From assembly GCA_001701135.1 (NCBI GenBank), contig DAAN01000005.1:1-24085 (forward strand): a stretch of 24,085 bases of DNA. The letters run 5' to 3'. The stretch comes from Bacteroidales bacterium H3. Its GTDB lineage: Bacteria; Bacteroidota; Bacteroidia; Bacteroidales; Muribaculaceae. The notes beneath the pieces were generated by a model. That model made no database searches and was not told where the DNA came from. It worked only from the letters and a program-made list of their open reading frames with translations. The position numbers were made by a program, and so were the translations under genes. Shown here piece after piece: positions 1-6,550 of the stretch (its first letter is position 1; each line of letters opens with the position of its first letter).

Positions 1-71
1 ACGTGCCTCACCGACAGCTTACAAAGCAATTACAATGCAGTTACCGATTAGGCCACAATGATCCGCGTGGC

Positions 72-79
72 TAACTTTG
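72..79 (+). promoter_or_regulatory. Candidate promoter -7 box for the receiver-domain gene
   Basis: TAACTTTG matches the Bacteroidetes primary-sigma -7 consensus TAnnTTTG. It lies about 80 nt before the ATG at 159. No clear TTTG -33 box is visible upstream, so the call rests on one box only. Positions 1-71 hold no gene that I can support. Confidence 0.4.
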
Positions 80-158
80 CAACACGTGAAGGATATTTAC
101 CAGTCATATCACGTTTATATCTCTGAATATTATCAGTCCAATCAATAATCACACACCA

Positions 159-575
159 ATGGCGGATTTTCACCATCAAGACAACAAAGATATCGTGTCA
201 GGCGATTCCATCAGAAAAATTCTGGTGGTAGACAACGATGTGTCGACCGCCGAACTGATCCGCGACAACATGGCACCCGACGGTTTCATCGTCGATGCTG
301 TTTCGGCTGACGATAATTCTTTCTCCATAAATCTCGCACAATACAAGCTTGTATTCATCAATCTCGGAGAGGAGACCGAGAGCGGCCTTACTCTGCTCGA
401 ACAGATAAAACAACTCGACGACGGCAAAAATACTGCCGTCATAGCCTACTCGGTGCGTATGGGACCCGATACCATAATCGGCGCGCTTTCGGCCGGAGCC
501 GACGACTACCTTATCAAACCGTTTTCAGTGCGCGAGATGCGTGTACGCATCAATTCCGTGCTTCGCCGCCATTGA
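159..575 (+). CDS. Stand-alone response-regulator receiver-domain protein, atypical phosphosite
   Basis: A 138-residue protein with one receiver (CheY-like) fold from about residue 18 to the end and no output domain. The beta-1 acidic cluster is D25-N26-D27, the switch Ser is S98 and the conserved Lys is K120 (in LIKPF). The residue that aligns with the phosphoacceptor Asp is N68 (KLVFINLG, where the family has a D at the end of beta-3), so ordinary aspartyl phosphorylation should not occur there. The N-terminal 17 residues are a hydrophilic extension. The protein ends right after helix 5 and a stop follows, so it looks like a complete pseudo-receiver rather than a cut DNA-binding regulator, though loss of a C-terminal winged helix is possible. 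It has no kinase neighbour in view and is convergent with the next gene across a strong hairpin. Partner and pathway cannot be read from the sequence. Confidence 0.8.
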   Translation: MADFHHQDNKDIVSGDSIRKILVVDNDVSTAELIRDNMAPDGFIVDAVSADDNSFSINLAQYKLVFINLGEETESGLTLLEQIKQLDDGKNTAVIAYSVRMGPDTIIGALSAGADDYLIKPFSVREMRVRINSVLRRH

Positions 576-582
576 AAAAACT

Positions 583-609
583 AGGGTGTGTCATAGAGGG
601 TGTGTCATA
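583..609 (+). repeat. Tandem pair of a 13-bp direct repeat
   Basis: AGGGTGTGTCATA occurs at 583-595 and again at 597-609, a 14-nt period, directly after the receiver gene stop. The core TGTGTCA appears a third time inside the following hairpin. It may be a remnant of an insertion-sequence end or just part of the terminator region. Confidence 0.6.
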
Positions 610-619
610 ATGGATCATC

Positions 620-672
620 CGGATATAATAAGCGCTGTGTCAAAATGATTGACACAGCGCTTATTATATCCG
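620..672. terminator. Perfect 24-bp inverted repeat, probable bidirectional terminator
   Basis: Arms 620-643 and 649-672 are exactly complementary, with a 5-nt loop AATGA. It sits between two convergent genes (receiver protein and LEA-like protein). The outer ends of the stem are A/T-rich (TTATTATAT), which would give U-rich tails in both directions. The stem is unusually long for a terminator. Confidence 0.75.
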
Positions 673-704
673 TAGCCTGCTGAAGCTATCTTACATTAGT
701 ACTT

Positions 705-1187
705 TTAATCTTTCGAGCGAATTTTATCGGCTAAGTGTTCGGCGGCATCGCTCCCTTTCTCGAGTGCGTCAGCCGCAAAATTCTTGGCTTTTTCAAAAAA
801 GGAAGAGCCTTTTTCAGCAGCCTTTTCCTTAAGCTCCGCGCCCTTTTCCACTGCCTTGTCCCTGAGGTCGGCAGCCTTGTCGGCGGCATTGTCGGTCAGT
901 TGGGCAGCCTTATTTTTCAGTTCGGCGGCCTTGTCGGCGGCTTTTTCCTTAAGTTCGGCGGCTTTGTCAGCGGCTTTGTCCTTGAGTTCTGCTGCCTTGT
1001 CGGCAGCCTGTGAAGCAGCGTCGCTAACTCTCGATTTCAGATCGGCCGATTTCGATGCGGCCTTTGCGCAGAGCAGCTCAGATTCAGCCTTTGCGGCCTG
1101 CACCGTTGCTTTGCGACCGGTATTCACGGCGTTGATAGCGACATCTTCGGCATGCTGAACCTTCTGTTCGAGATTTTCGGTGTTCAT
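705..1187 (-). CDS. Alanine/lysine-rich 11-residue-repeat protein (LEA / apolipoprotein-like amphipathic helix)
   Basis: A 160-residue protein made almost wholly of A, K, E and D, predicted to be one long amphipathic helix. Between about residues 60 and 130 the unit AADKAAELKDK recurs with an 11-residue period, the hallmark of group-3 LEA and apolipoprotein-A-like sequences. There is no signal peptide or membrane segment, so it should be cytoplasmic. Only one Cys (C40) is present. Proteins of this type are linked to desiccation or osmotic stress protection or to coating membrane surfaces; which applies here cannot be told. The repeats also create a long open frame on the opposite strand, which is a shadow. 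The ATG at 1187 is the first in frame and starts a plausible hydrophilic N-terminus. It is a single-gene unit, convergent with the receiver gene upstream in the window. Confidence 0.75.
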   Translation of the reverse strand: MNTENLEQKVQHAEDVAINAVNTGRKATVQAAKAESELLCAKAASKSADLKSRVSDAASQAADKAAELKDKAADKAAELKEKAADKAAELKNKAAQLTDNAADKAADLRDKAVEKGAELKEKAAEKGSSFFEKAKNFAADALEKGSDAAEHLADKIRSKD

Positions 1188-1265
1188 AGTTGATATGTTT
1201 TAGGTTGGTTCAACTATAACATCGAATATCGCGAAGGGGTTTGTGGGCCTAATCTTAATTTTTCT

Positions 1266-1292
1266 AAAACCGACAGACCCTATTCCTGTCGG
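1266..1292 (-). terminator. Intrinsic terminator after tonB
   Basis: On the minus strand the stem CCGACAG (1292-1286) / CTGTCGG (1276-1270) is followed by TTTTAG, immediately downstream of the tonB stop. It closes the pdxJ-exbB-exbD-tonB unit. The rest of 1188-1295 shows nothing else. Confidence 0.7.
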
Positions 1293-1295
1293 TGG

Positions 1296-2132
1296 TCAGC
1301 GAAAGCGCCAGGTGATGGTGCCGGTGGCGGTGGGCGCGTCGGGGTCGGGGGAGAATTTGCAGGCGCGGGTGCGCTGCACGCAATGGTTGCGGAGCGAAAC
1401 GTCGGCGGCAGCTGCACCGTTTGAGCGCGACGGATCGTAGCTGGCCTCGATAACTTTACCTGAGGCATCGACTTTCACGCGCACGGCAATTTCACCGAGT
1501 TTGGTAGAGGGGACGCGGCTGTAGTCGAGCAGACGGCGACCCTTGACACCGTTGCCGGGAGTGCCCGATGTGGCGCCGGTGTCGGAATTACCGTCGGTCT
1601 GACCGGCTTTTCCGCTCCCCTTTCCGCCGCCGAATGCGTTTTTGGCCTTATCGTCGATGGTTTTCTTGGCCTGCTGTCTGCGGGCAGCTTCCTGACGCTG
1701 TTTTTCAGCCTCAAGCTGCTCTTTTGTGGGGCCTTTGGGTTTCTTCTCGACTTTCGCGGGTGACGGACGCTCTGAGCTGACGGTCTGCTTCGGCTCGGCC
1801 TCTTTACCGGCATCGCTGAGGTCGGGTCCCTGCTGTGAGGGCTGGGGCTGGTCGACGTCAGACGGAGCCGCCTCGTCGAGAGGCAGGTTGTCAAACACAT
1901 CGCCGGTCTGCACAAACTCACCGCTGGCATAGAGATCCTCCACGGGCAGGAACTCGATCGCCTCCTCCGATTCCGGCGGGGGCATCAGTCTCCCCGATGG
2001 CGGATAGCGCAGGAAGCAGAAGAGCAGCGCCAGCAACAGCGCCGCGTGGATCAGCACCGTACCGAGCATGGCCCACCAGCGGGCTGAACGCTCGGATGGG
2101 TTTTCCGGGTTGCTATTTCGCATTCTGGACAT
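1296..2132 (-). CDS. tonB: TonB-family energy transducer
   Basis: A 278-residue protein with the TonB plan. Residues 1-18 are cytoplasmic and 19-41 form one membrane helix that contains a histidine (H29), as the TonB anchor helix does. A long Pro/Glu/Lys/Gln-rich periplasm-spanning linker covers about residues 43-165, a Gly-rich stretch 168-197, and a C-terminal TonB domain about 200-278 (VRVKVDASGKVIEASYDPSR, ending ITWRFR). The role is to pass proton-motive energy from the ExbB-ExbD motor to outer-membrane TonB-dependent transporters. It overlaps the end of exbD by 20 bp and so is translationally coupled to it; a second Met at residue 4 would shorten the overlap. The C-terminal domain carries two Cys (C251, C258), a possible disulfide. 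The substrate receptor served cannot be inferred; TolA-like use is less likely from the domain. Confidence 0.85.
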   Translation of the reverse strand: MSRMRNSNPENPSERSARWWAMLGTVLIHAALLLALLFCFLRYPPSGRLMPPPESEEAIEFLPVEDLYASGEFVQTGDVFDNLPLDEAAPSDVDQPQPSQQGPDLSDAGKEAEPKQTVSSERPSPAKVEKKPKGPTKEQLEAEKQRQEAARRQQAKKTIDDKAKNAFGGGKGSGKAGQTDGNSDTGATSGTPGNGVKGRRLLDYSRVPSTKLGEIAVRVKVDASGKVIEASYDPSRSNGAAAADVSLRNHCVQRTRACKFSPDPDAPTATGTITWRFR

Positions 2133-2586
2133 TGTCGGTGGGTTGTGATTGGCTTACGGTTACAGCCTCCTGCCGGGGATTGCTTACCGGCTGAGTGGCC
2201 AGCACCATCTTCATATTGTGTTGGGCGCCAACGTTGAGCACCTGCACTATGCGGCCATATTTGACTGCCTCATCGGCATACAGAGCCACGAAGCCGGTGG
2301 AATCCTGCTCGTTGGCCATCTTGAGAAACACAGGGAGCGCTTCGAGCGACACCGGCTGAGGCCGGTCCTGCCCCGTGGCGGCGAAAATCGAGTCGTTTGA
2401 GTCGATATAGACCTTCGTGACCGGTTTTATGGCGCTTTGCTGGGTGCTTTGGGGCAGATTGACCTCCAGGCCGGTGGGAAACACGAATGTCGAGGTCACC
2501 ATGAAAAAGATGAGCAGCAGAAAGATAACGTCGGTCATCGACGCCATCGAGAAGGCTGCCATCAGGTTGTTCTGACGTTTCAGCAT
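2113..2586 (-). CDS. exbD: Biopolymer transport protein ExbD/TolR
   Basis: A 157-residue protein with a short cytoplasmic N-terminus, a single membrane helix at about residues 16-33 and a periplasmic domain. The helix starts SMTDVIFLLLIFFMV and holds D19 at the place of the proton-carrying Asp of the ExbD/TolR/MotB family. The helix is followed by a VNLPQS segment, as in family members. It should form the ExbB-ExbD proton channel with the gene 12 bp upstream and drive the TonB protein encoded just downstream. The periplasmic region (about 40-157) is a little longer than in E. coli ExbD. The start at 2586 places a positively charged N-terminus (MLKRQ) before the helix, as expected. Confidence 0.88.
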   Translation of the reverse strand: MLKRQNNLMAAFSMASMTDVIFLLLIFFMVTSTFVFPTGLEVNLPQSTQQSAIKPVTKVYIDSNDSIFAATGQDRPQPVSLEALPVFLKMANEQDSTGFVALYADEAVKYGRIVQVLNVGAQHNMKMVLATQPVSNPRQEAVTVSQSQPTDNVQNAK

Positions 2587-2598
2587 GGGGCTATGGCG

Positions 2599-3300
2599 TT
2601 AATGAGCGGGTTCGTTGAGAAGATCCATGAATTCCATGGTCTGCGACTCCATGCGGTTCATCACGGAGTTGATGCGGGCCACAAGGTAGTTGTAGGCGAA
2701 AAGCGCCACCACACCTACAATCAGACCAGCCACAGTGGTGACCAGGGCGGTGTAGATACCGCCCGAGAATGTGGAAATATTGGCCGAATTGCCCTGCGAG
2801 GCGATTGCATAGAAGGCCTGCACCATACCGATTACCGTACCTAAGAAGCCGAGCATGGGGGCGCCTGCGGCGGTTGTCGCCAGCCAGGGCAGCCCTCGCG
2901 AGAGGTTGGCCACCTCGATGTTGCCGGTGTTTTCCACTGCGGTCATGATGTCGTTGACGGGACGCCCGATGCGGCTGATACCCTTGGCTATAAGCCGGCC
3001 GTAGGGCGAATCGTTCTTGCGGCAGAGATTGTAGGCGCTTTCGATCTCCCCTTCATGGATATAGTCGCGGATGCGTTTCATGAAAGAGTCGTCGAGGCGG
3101 TCGGCCTTATGGATGATGATGACGCGCTGGATGAACACGTAGATGCAGATGAGCGACAGCGCTGCCAACACTATCATCAGGGGTCCGCCCTGGAGGCAGA
3201 GATCCCAGAGGGAGAGTTCGGTGGCAGCTGTGGTCTGTGTGGCTGCCGTGGCGGCAGCAGCGGGAGCACCTGTGAGTGCGGCGTCGGCAAGAGGTAGCAT
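2599..3300 (-). CDS. exbB: MotA/TolQ/ExbB proton-channel family protein
   Basis: A 233-residue protein with the three-helix ExbB/TolQ layout: first helix about residues 38-62, then a cytoplasmic loop (about 63-135), then two helices at about 146-166 and 182-207. The second carries the family signature GAPMLGFLGTVIGMVQAF and the third TALVTTVAGLIVGVVALF, with Thr residues that line the proton path. The first 37 residues are Ala/Thr-rich and extend the periplasmic end; a shorter start is not obvious because the next Met (residue 42) is inside the helix. It forms the motor stator with ExbD. It is the second gene of the unit, 54 bp after pdxJ. Confidence 0.88.
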   Translation of the reverse strand: MLPLADAALTGAPAAAATAATQTTAATELSLWDLCLQGGPLMIVLAALSLICIYVFIQRVIIIHKADRLDDSFMKRIRDYIHEGEIESAYNLCRKNDSPYGRLIAKGISRIGRPVNDIMTAVENTGNIEVANLSRGLPWLATTAAGAPMLGFLGTVIGMVQAFYAIASQGNSANISTFSGGIYTALVTTVAGLIVGVVALFAYNYLVARINSVMNRMESQTMEFMDLLNEPAH

Positions 3301-3354
3301 GATTGGAAAGGGGTGATAAGTCGTGATTAATGGTGAATATGCGGTTTGGGCGGG

Positions 3355-4074
3355 TTATGATTTCAGAGCGGCGCGATAGCGTGAGATGGTTTCGTGGAGA
3401 CCCATGTAGAGGGCGTCGCACACCAGCGCGTGGCCGATTGAGACCTCGTTGAGGAAGGGTACGTTGCGATGGAAATAGGCCAGATTCACAAGCGAGAGGT
3501 CGTGACCGGCGTTGACACCCAGCCCTGCTTTGTGGGCAACTCTCGATGCCTCGACAAAAGGAGCCACGGCGGCCTCGGGGTCTTTGTGGAACATGTCGGC
3601 ATAGGGTTTGGTATAAAGCTCTACACGGTCGGCGCCCACTTTGGCGGCGGCGCGGATGTTGTCGGGATCGGTGTCCACAAAAATCGAGGAGCGGATGCCG
3701 GCCTCGCGCAGGATGTCGACAATCTGAGTGAGGAACGGCGCATTGGCGGGCACGTTCCATCCGGCCGACGAGGTGAGGTCGCCGGGCTTGTCGGGCACCA
3801 GGGTCACCTGCTCGGGCTTCACTTTGAGCACAAGATCAATGAATTCGGGCGAGGGGTAGCCCTCGATGTTGAATTCCGTGGTGACCAGAGCGCGGAGTTT
3901 GATCACATCGTCGTGACGGATGTGGCGCTCGTCGGGGCGCGGATGCACCGTGATGCCCTGGGCACCGAATTTCTCGCAGTCCACTGCCACCTGCTCCACG
4001 TCGGGATTGTTCTCGCCGCGGGCATTCCGCAGGGTCGCTATCTTGTTGATGTTTACACTGAGATTTGTAAGCAT
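3355..4074 (-). CDS. pdxJ: Pyridoxine 5'-phosphate synthase PdxJ
   Basis: A 239-residue TIM-barrel enzyme that condenses 3-amino-2-oxopropyl phosphate with 1-deoxy-D-xylulose 5-phosphate to pyridoxine 5'-phosphate, the last ring-forming step of DXP-dependent vitamin B6 synthesis in the cytoplasm. Family motifs are visible from end to end: [16 protein letters not shown] at the N-terminus, [13 protein letters not shown] with the active-site His/Arg, [17 protein letters not shown] in the middle, the loop LGVNAGHDL, and the C-terminal phosphate-binding SIGHALV. Length matches the family. The ATG at 4074 gives the standard N-terminus. It heads the minus-strand unit with exbB, exbD and tonB and is divergent from the nadK cluster, a pairing common in Bacteroidales. 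Confidence 0.95.
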   Translation of the reverse strand: MLTNLSVNINKIATLRNARGENNPDVEQVAVDCEKFGAQGITVHPRPDERHIRHDDVIKLRALVTTEFNIEGYPSPEFIDLVLKVKPEQVTLVPDKPGDLTSSAGWNVPANAPFLTQIVDILREAGIRSSIFVDTDPDNIRAAAKVGADRVELYTKPYADMFHKDPEAAVAPFVEASRVAHKAGLGVNAGHDLSLVNLAYFHRNVPFLNEVSIGHALVCDALYMGLHETISRYRAALKS

Positions 4075-4123
4075 TGTAAATTATAAACTTTTTAAAAACG
4101 CCCGAAGTCAGCGGATTTTTTCC

Positions 4124-4131
4124 TAACTTTG
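4124..4131 (+). promoter_or_regulatory. Candidate promoter -7 box for the nadK cluster
   Basis: TAACTTTG, a full match to TAnnTTTG, on the plus strand in the pdxJ / nadK divergent region. The predicted start lies near 4138, about 350 nt before the first gene at 4490. Without the inserted MITE the leader would be about 105 nt. A tiny open frame of 23 codons (4148-4219) follows the promoter, but nothing supports its translation. Confidence 0.5.
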
Positions 4132-4216
4132 CAAAAGGAAGCGGCAAATGCCCTGCCCACCTCTCAGGAACGGTTTTGTAGCCACAAAATTAAAAATTTT
4201 ATTTCTAACCAGCAAA

Positions 4217-4465
4217 TAAGAGCTTGTTTAATAATAAATGTTGCCGATAGGGTCGCATATCCTGAGACTGATTTCGTCGTGTGACGAAGGAGTGTACGTG
4301 TGTACACGACTGAGGAACAGGGCGAAAGCAGGCCGGGATATGCGAAACAAAGGTAACTTTCTTACAACGATTTTTCTCAGAAACATGAAAAAAAGTTTTA
4401 GTAGATGTGAAGTTCTTGAAAATATTACCCTTTGTCGGTAACATTTATTATTAAACAAGCTCTAA
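4217..4465. mobile_element. Non-coding MITE with IS5/IS1031-like ends and TAA target duplication
   Basis: Imperfect terminal inverted repeats of 28 bp begin GAGCTTGTTTAATAATAAAT at 4220 and run inward from both sides (4220-4247 and 4435-4462) with a single mismatch. The trinucleotide TAA flanks both ends (4217-4219 and 4463-4465), giving a 243-bp element. GAG ends with a 3-bp TNA duplication fit the IS1031 group of IS5-family insertion sequences. No transposase is present, so it depends on one supplied elsewhere. A nested 10-bp inverted repeat (4253-4262 / 4336-4345) and a GTCGTGT / ACACGAC pair (4276-4282 / 4304-4310) mean the transcript could fold strongly. Confidence 0.8.
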
Positions 4466-4489
4466 AATAGATCTGACCGATTAAAAGAA

Positions 4490-4876
4490 ATGACCGACAA
4501 CGATAAACTTCAGAAATACCTTTCGGGCTGCCTCTCTCCTGCCGAGAAAGCTGAAGCGCTGCTGCCGCCCCTCCCCGATGGTGCCGGCGAGTTGCTTATG
4601 TCGTGTCGTCCTGAGGATTATTCGGCATCGGCCATTGCGCGCGCCGTGGAGGACTGCGACGTGCAGCTGCTGGCGCTCACCGTCACCGGGATGCGCGACG
4701 GCGAGGGGCTGCCAGTGGTGGCGCTGCGCGTCGGCGCTTCCGACACCGCGCCGATTGAGCGCTCGCTGCGCCGCTATGGCTACACGCCCTTCTATCTCGG
4801 CGGCCCCGTCGACGAGGGGATGCGCCAGCGGGCACGCGACCGCGCCCGCGAAATTTTGAAAATGCTCGAAATCTGA
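4490..4876 (+). CDS. Small ACT-like protein resembling the C-terminus of the CBS-domain protein usually found beside nadK
   Basis: A 128-residue soluble protein. From about residue 31 to the end (for example PEDYSASAIARAVEDCD, then APIERSLRRYGYTPFYL and a final helix ending in EIL.MLEI) it follows, from memory of the family, the C-terminal ACT-like region of the two-CBS-domain protein encoded between pdxJ and nadK in many Bacteroidales. The CBS pair is absent; the first 30 residues are an unrelated hydrophilic helix. So it is either a natural short form or a truncated gene. ACT-like domains bind small ligands and act as sensors, but no ligand can be named. It starts 25 bp after the MITE and ends 22 bp before nadK, with which it is probably co-transcribed. 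It is strongly GC-rich like its neighbours, so it does not look foreign. Confidence 0.65.
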   Translation: MTDNDKLQKYLSGCLSPAEKAEALLPPLPDGAGELLMSCRPEDYSASAIARAVEDCDVQLLALTVTGMRDGEGLPVVALRVGASDTAPIERSLRRYGYTPFYLGGPVDEGMRQRARDRAREILKMLEI

Positions 4877-4898
4877 CAATAACTCATCTTCCCCATCC

Positions 4899-5753
4899 AT
4901 GATAGTCGCAATCAACGGCAACCGCCACCAGGAAGCACATTTCCAAGACATCGAACGGCTTGTCGACGCGTTTCTCAGGCGCGACGACAAGGTGATAATG
5001 AGTGACCGTTTTCTCGACTATCTCGAGGACCGCATCGGAGGCCGCTTTGCTATCGGCATTGAGCGTGTACGTCTGGCCGACAAACCGCAGGCCGACCTCG
5101 CCATCGCCATCGGTGGCGACGGAGCATTCCTCAAAACCGCCGCCTGGGTGGGCGACTCGGGCATCCCCGTGGCCGGCATCAACACCGGGCATCTCGGTTT
5201 TCTGGCGGCTTTCTCTTTCGACAATCCCGACGACATCAACCGCTACCTTATCGCAGGCGACTATGTGATCGAGGATCGCACGATGCTCGAGGTGGAGACC
5301 CCCGCCGGCGTTTTTCACGCCCTTAACGAAGCGGCCATCACCCGAGGCGAGAACGCCTCGATGGTGAGCATCCGCACCGAAATCAACGGCCACGACTCGC
5401 TCACCTACAAGGGCGACGGCCTGATCATAGCCACTCCCACCGGGTCAACGGCCTATAATCTCTCGGTCGGCGGTCCGATTCTCGACCCCTCTGTGGCCGG
5501 ATGGATCATCGCACCGATTGCCGCCCACTCGCTGACGGTGAGGCCGTTGGTAATCAACGATTCGTCGGTGGTACGCCTGCATGTGGAGCTGCGCTCGCCC
5601 ACTTTCCGGCTCACTCTCGACGGCAAAAGCATGTCGCTGCCCGACGGTTCGCTGCTCTCCATTTCCAAAGCCCGATGGCCGCTGCGGCTGGTGACTCTGC
5701 CGGGCCATAACTTCACCGACACCCTCACCACCAAGATGGGTCTCGGCAACTGA
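4899..5753 (+). CDS. nadK: NAD kinase
   Basis: A 284-residue cytoplasmic enzyme that phosphorylates NAD to NADP with ATP or polyphosphate. Motifs are complete: the GGDG nucleotide-binding loop at residues 72-75 (AIAIGGDGAFLKTA), GINTGHLGFLA at about 93-103, NEAAITR at 143-149, and GDGLIIATPTGSTAY at 172-186, which binds NAD and contains the conserved TGSTAY. Length and order match the family (PpnK/NadK). The ATG at 4899 begins MIVAINGNRH, the usual first strand. It lies 22 bp after the ACT-like gene and 18 bp before the metallopeptidase gene, so the three are likely one transcript. Confidence 0.95.
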   Translation: MIVAINGNRHQEAHFQDIERLVDAFLRRDDKVIMSDRFLDYLEDRIGGRFAIGIERVRLADKPQADLAIAIGGDGAFLKTAAWVGDSGIPVAGINTGHLGFLAAFSFDNPDDINRYLIAGDYVIEDRTMLEVETPAGVFHALNEAAITRGENASMVSIRTEINGHDSLTYKGDGLIIATPTGSTAYNLSVGGPILDPSVAGWIIAPIAAHSLTVRPLVINDSSVVRLHVELRSPTFRLTLDGKSMSLPDGSLLSISKARWPLRLVTLPGHNFTDTLTTKMGLGN

Positions 5754-5771
5754 TCTCTCCTGCCACGCGCC

Positions 5772-6482
5772 ATGCCTGTTGTCGACGAAATCTCTCACCC
5801 CACCCTCGGTCGTGTAATTCTGAGCATCCGCCCGAACAACCGCCGCGCCACAGCGCGCTGGCGCAACGGCTGCGTATATCTCAATGTCCCTCCCGTTAGC
5901 GATGCCCGCGAAATCAGCCGGCTGCTCGATTTCTTCGAGCCGAAATTGCTGAAAAGCCGCCCCTCTCTCGCCTACTCCGTTCCCTCGGCAATCAGTGTGC
6001 CGGGCATGCGCATAAGGCTGGAGCGGCAAAATCATCTTCCCCGCAAAATCATAATCACTGCCGGCATTCCCGAGAGCGTTGTCGAAATCGGCTCGGGAAT
6101 TGACGCCGACACTCCCGAAGCGGTGCGTTTCATCTCGTCGGCTCTCTGCGCAGTCGCAAAAAAGACCGCTGCGGAGCTGCTGCTCCCCCGTGCCCATCAG
6201 CTTGCCGCCGGGGTGGGCATGCCGCCCACAGGCTGGATTATATCTTCGGGATTCCGCACGCTTGGCTCATGCTCGTCAAGCGGTCTGATCTCGCTGAGCC
6301 ACATACTGGTGTTTCTCCCCGAGGAACTGCGCGACTACATCATCCTCCACGAGCTGGCCCACCTATCCGAGATGAACCATTCGGCGCGCTTCCACGCCCT
6401 CCTCGACAGTTATCTCGACGGTCGCGAGAGTCAGCTGCGCTCACGCCTGCGCTCATTCCCATGGCCCATCCTCAGAAAATAA
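5772..6482 (+). CDS. YgjP-like (DUF45) zinc metallopeptidase
   Basis: A 236-residue soluble protein. The C-terminal third carries the zinc signature HELAH at residues 193-197 with catalytic E194 and further His at H203 and H208 (EMNHSARFH), the pattern of the YgjP/DUF45 family, which is related to M48 and SprT-like peptidases. Upstream of it are the family segments RTLGSCSSSGLISLSHILVF (about 162-181) and LPEEL (182-186). The first 120 residues form the beta-rich N-terminal half. There is no signal peptide or membrane helix. Substrate is unknown. In classical YgjP proteins the third ligand region reads NHS.xFW; here Trp is replaced by His. It follows nadK by 18 bp. Confidence 0.8.
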   Translation: MPVVDEISHPTLGRVILSIRPNNRRATARWRNGCVYLNVPPVSDAREISRLLDFFEPKLLKSRPSLAYSVPSAISVPGMRIRLERQNHLPRKIIITAGIPESVVEIGSGIDADTPEAVRFISSALCAVAKKTAAELLLPRAHQLAAGVGMPPTGWIISSGFRTLGSCSSSGLISLSHILVFLPEELRDYIILHELAHLSEMNHSARFHALLDSYLDGRESQLRSRLRSFPWPILRK

Positions 6483-6550
6483 ATCGAGCGTTCATAACCA
6501 TTCTCAACAATCATCATAACCGGAATTATCATAACCAACCTCATTCAAAT

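Noticed and set aside
784..1158. 124-residue Ser/Ala-rich frame on the plus strand
   Set aside because: It is the antisense image of the 11-residue repeats of the LEA-like gene and has no protein-like features of its own.
4205..4458. Frames of 67-79 residues within the MITE
   Set aside because: They extend through the inverted repeats and overlap one another on both strands; the element looks non-coding.
6269..6550. N-terminal extension of the EEP-fold hydrolase
   Set aside because: It overlaps the metallopeptidase gene in another frame and would put the clear signal peptide in the middle of the protein; the ATG at 6551 is the sensible start.
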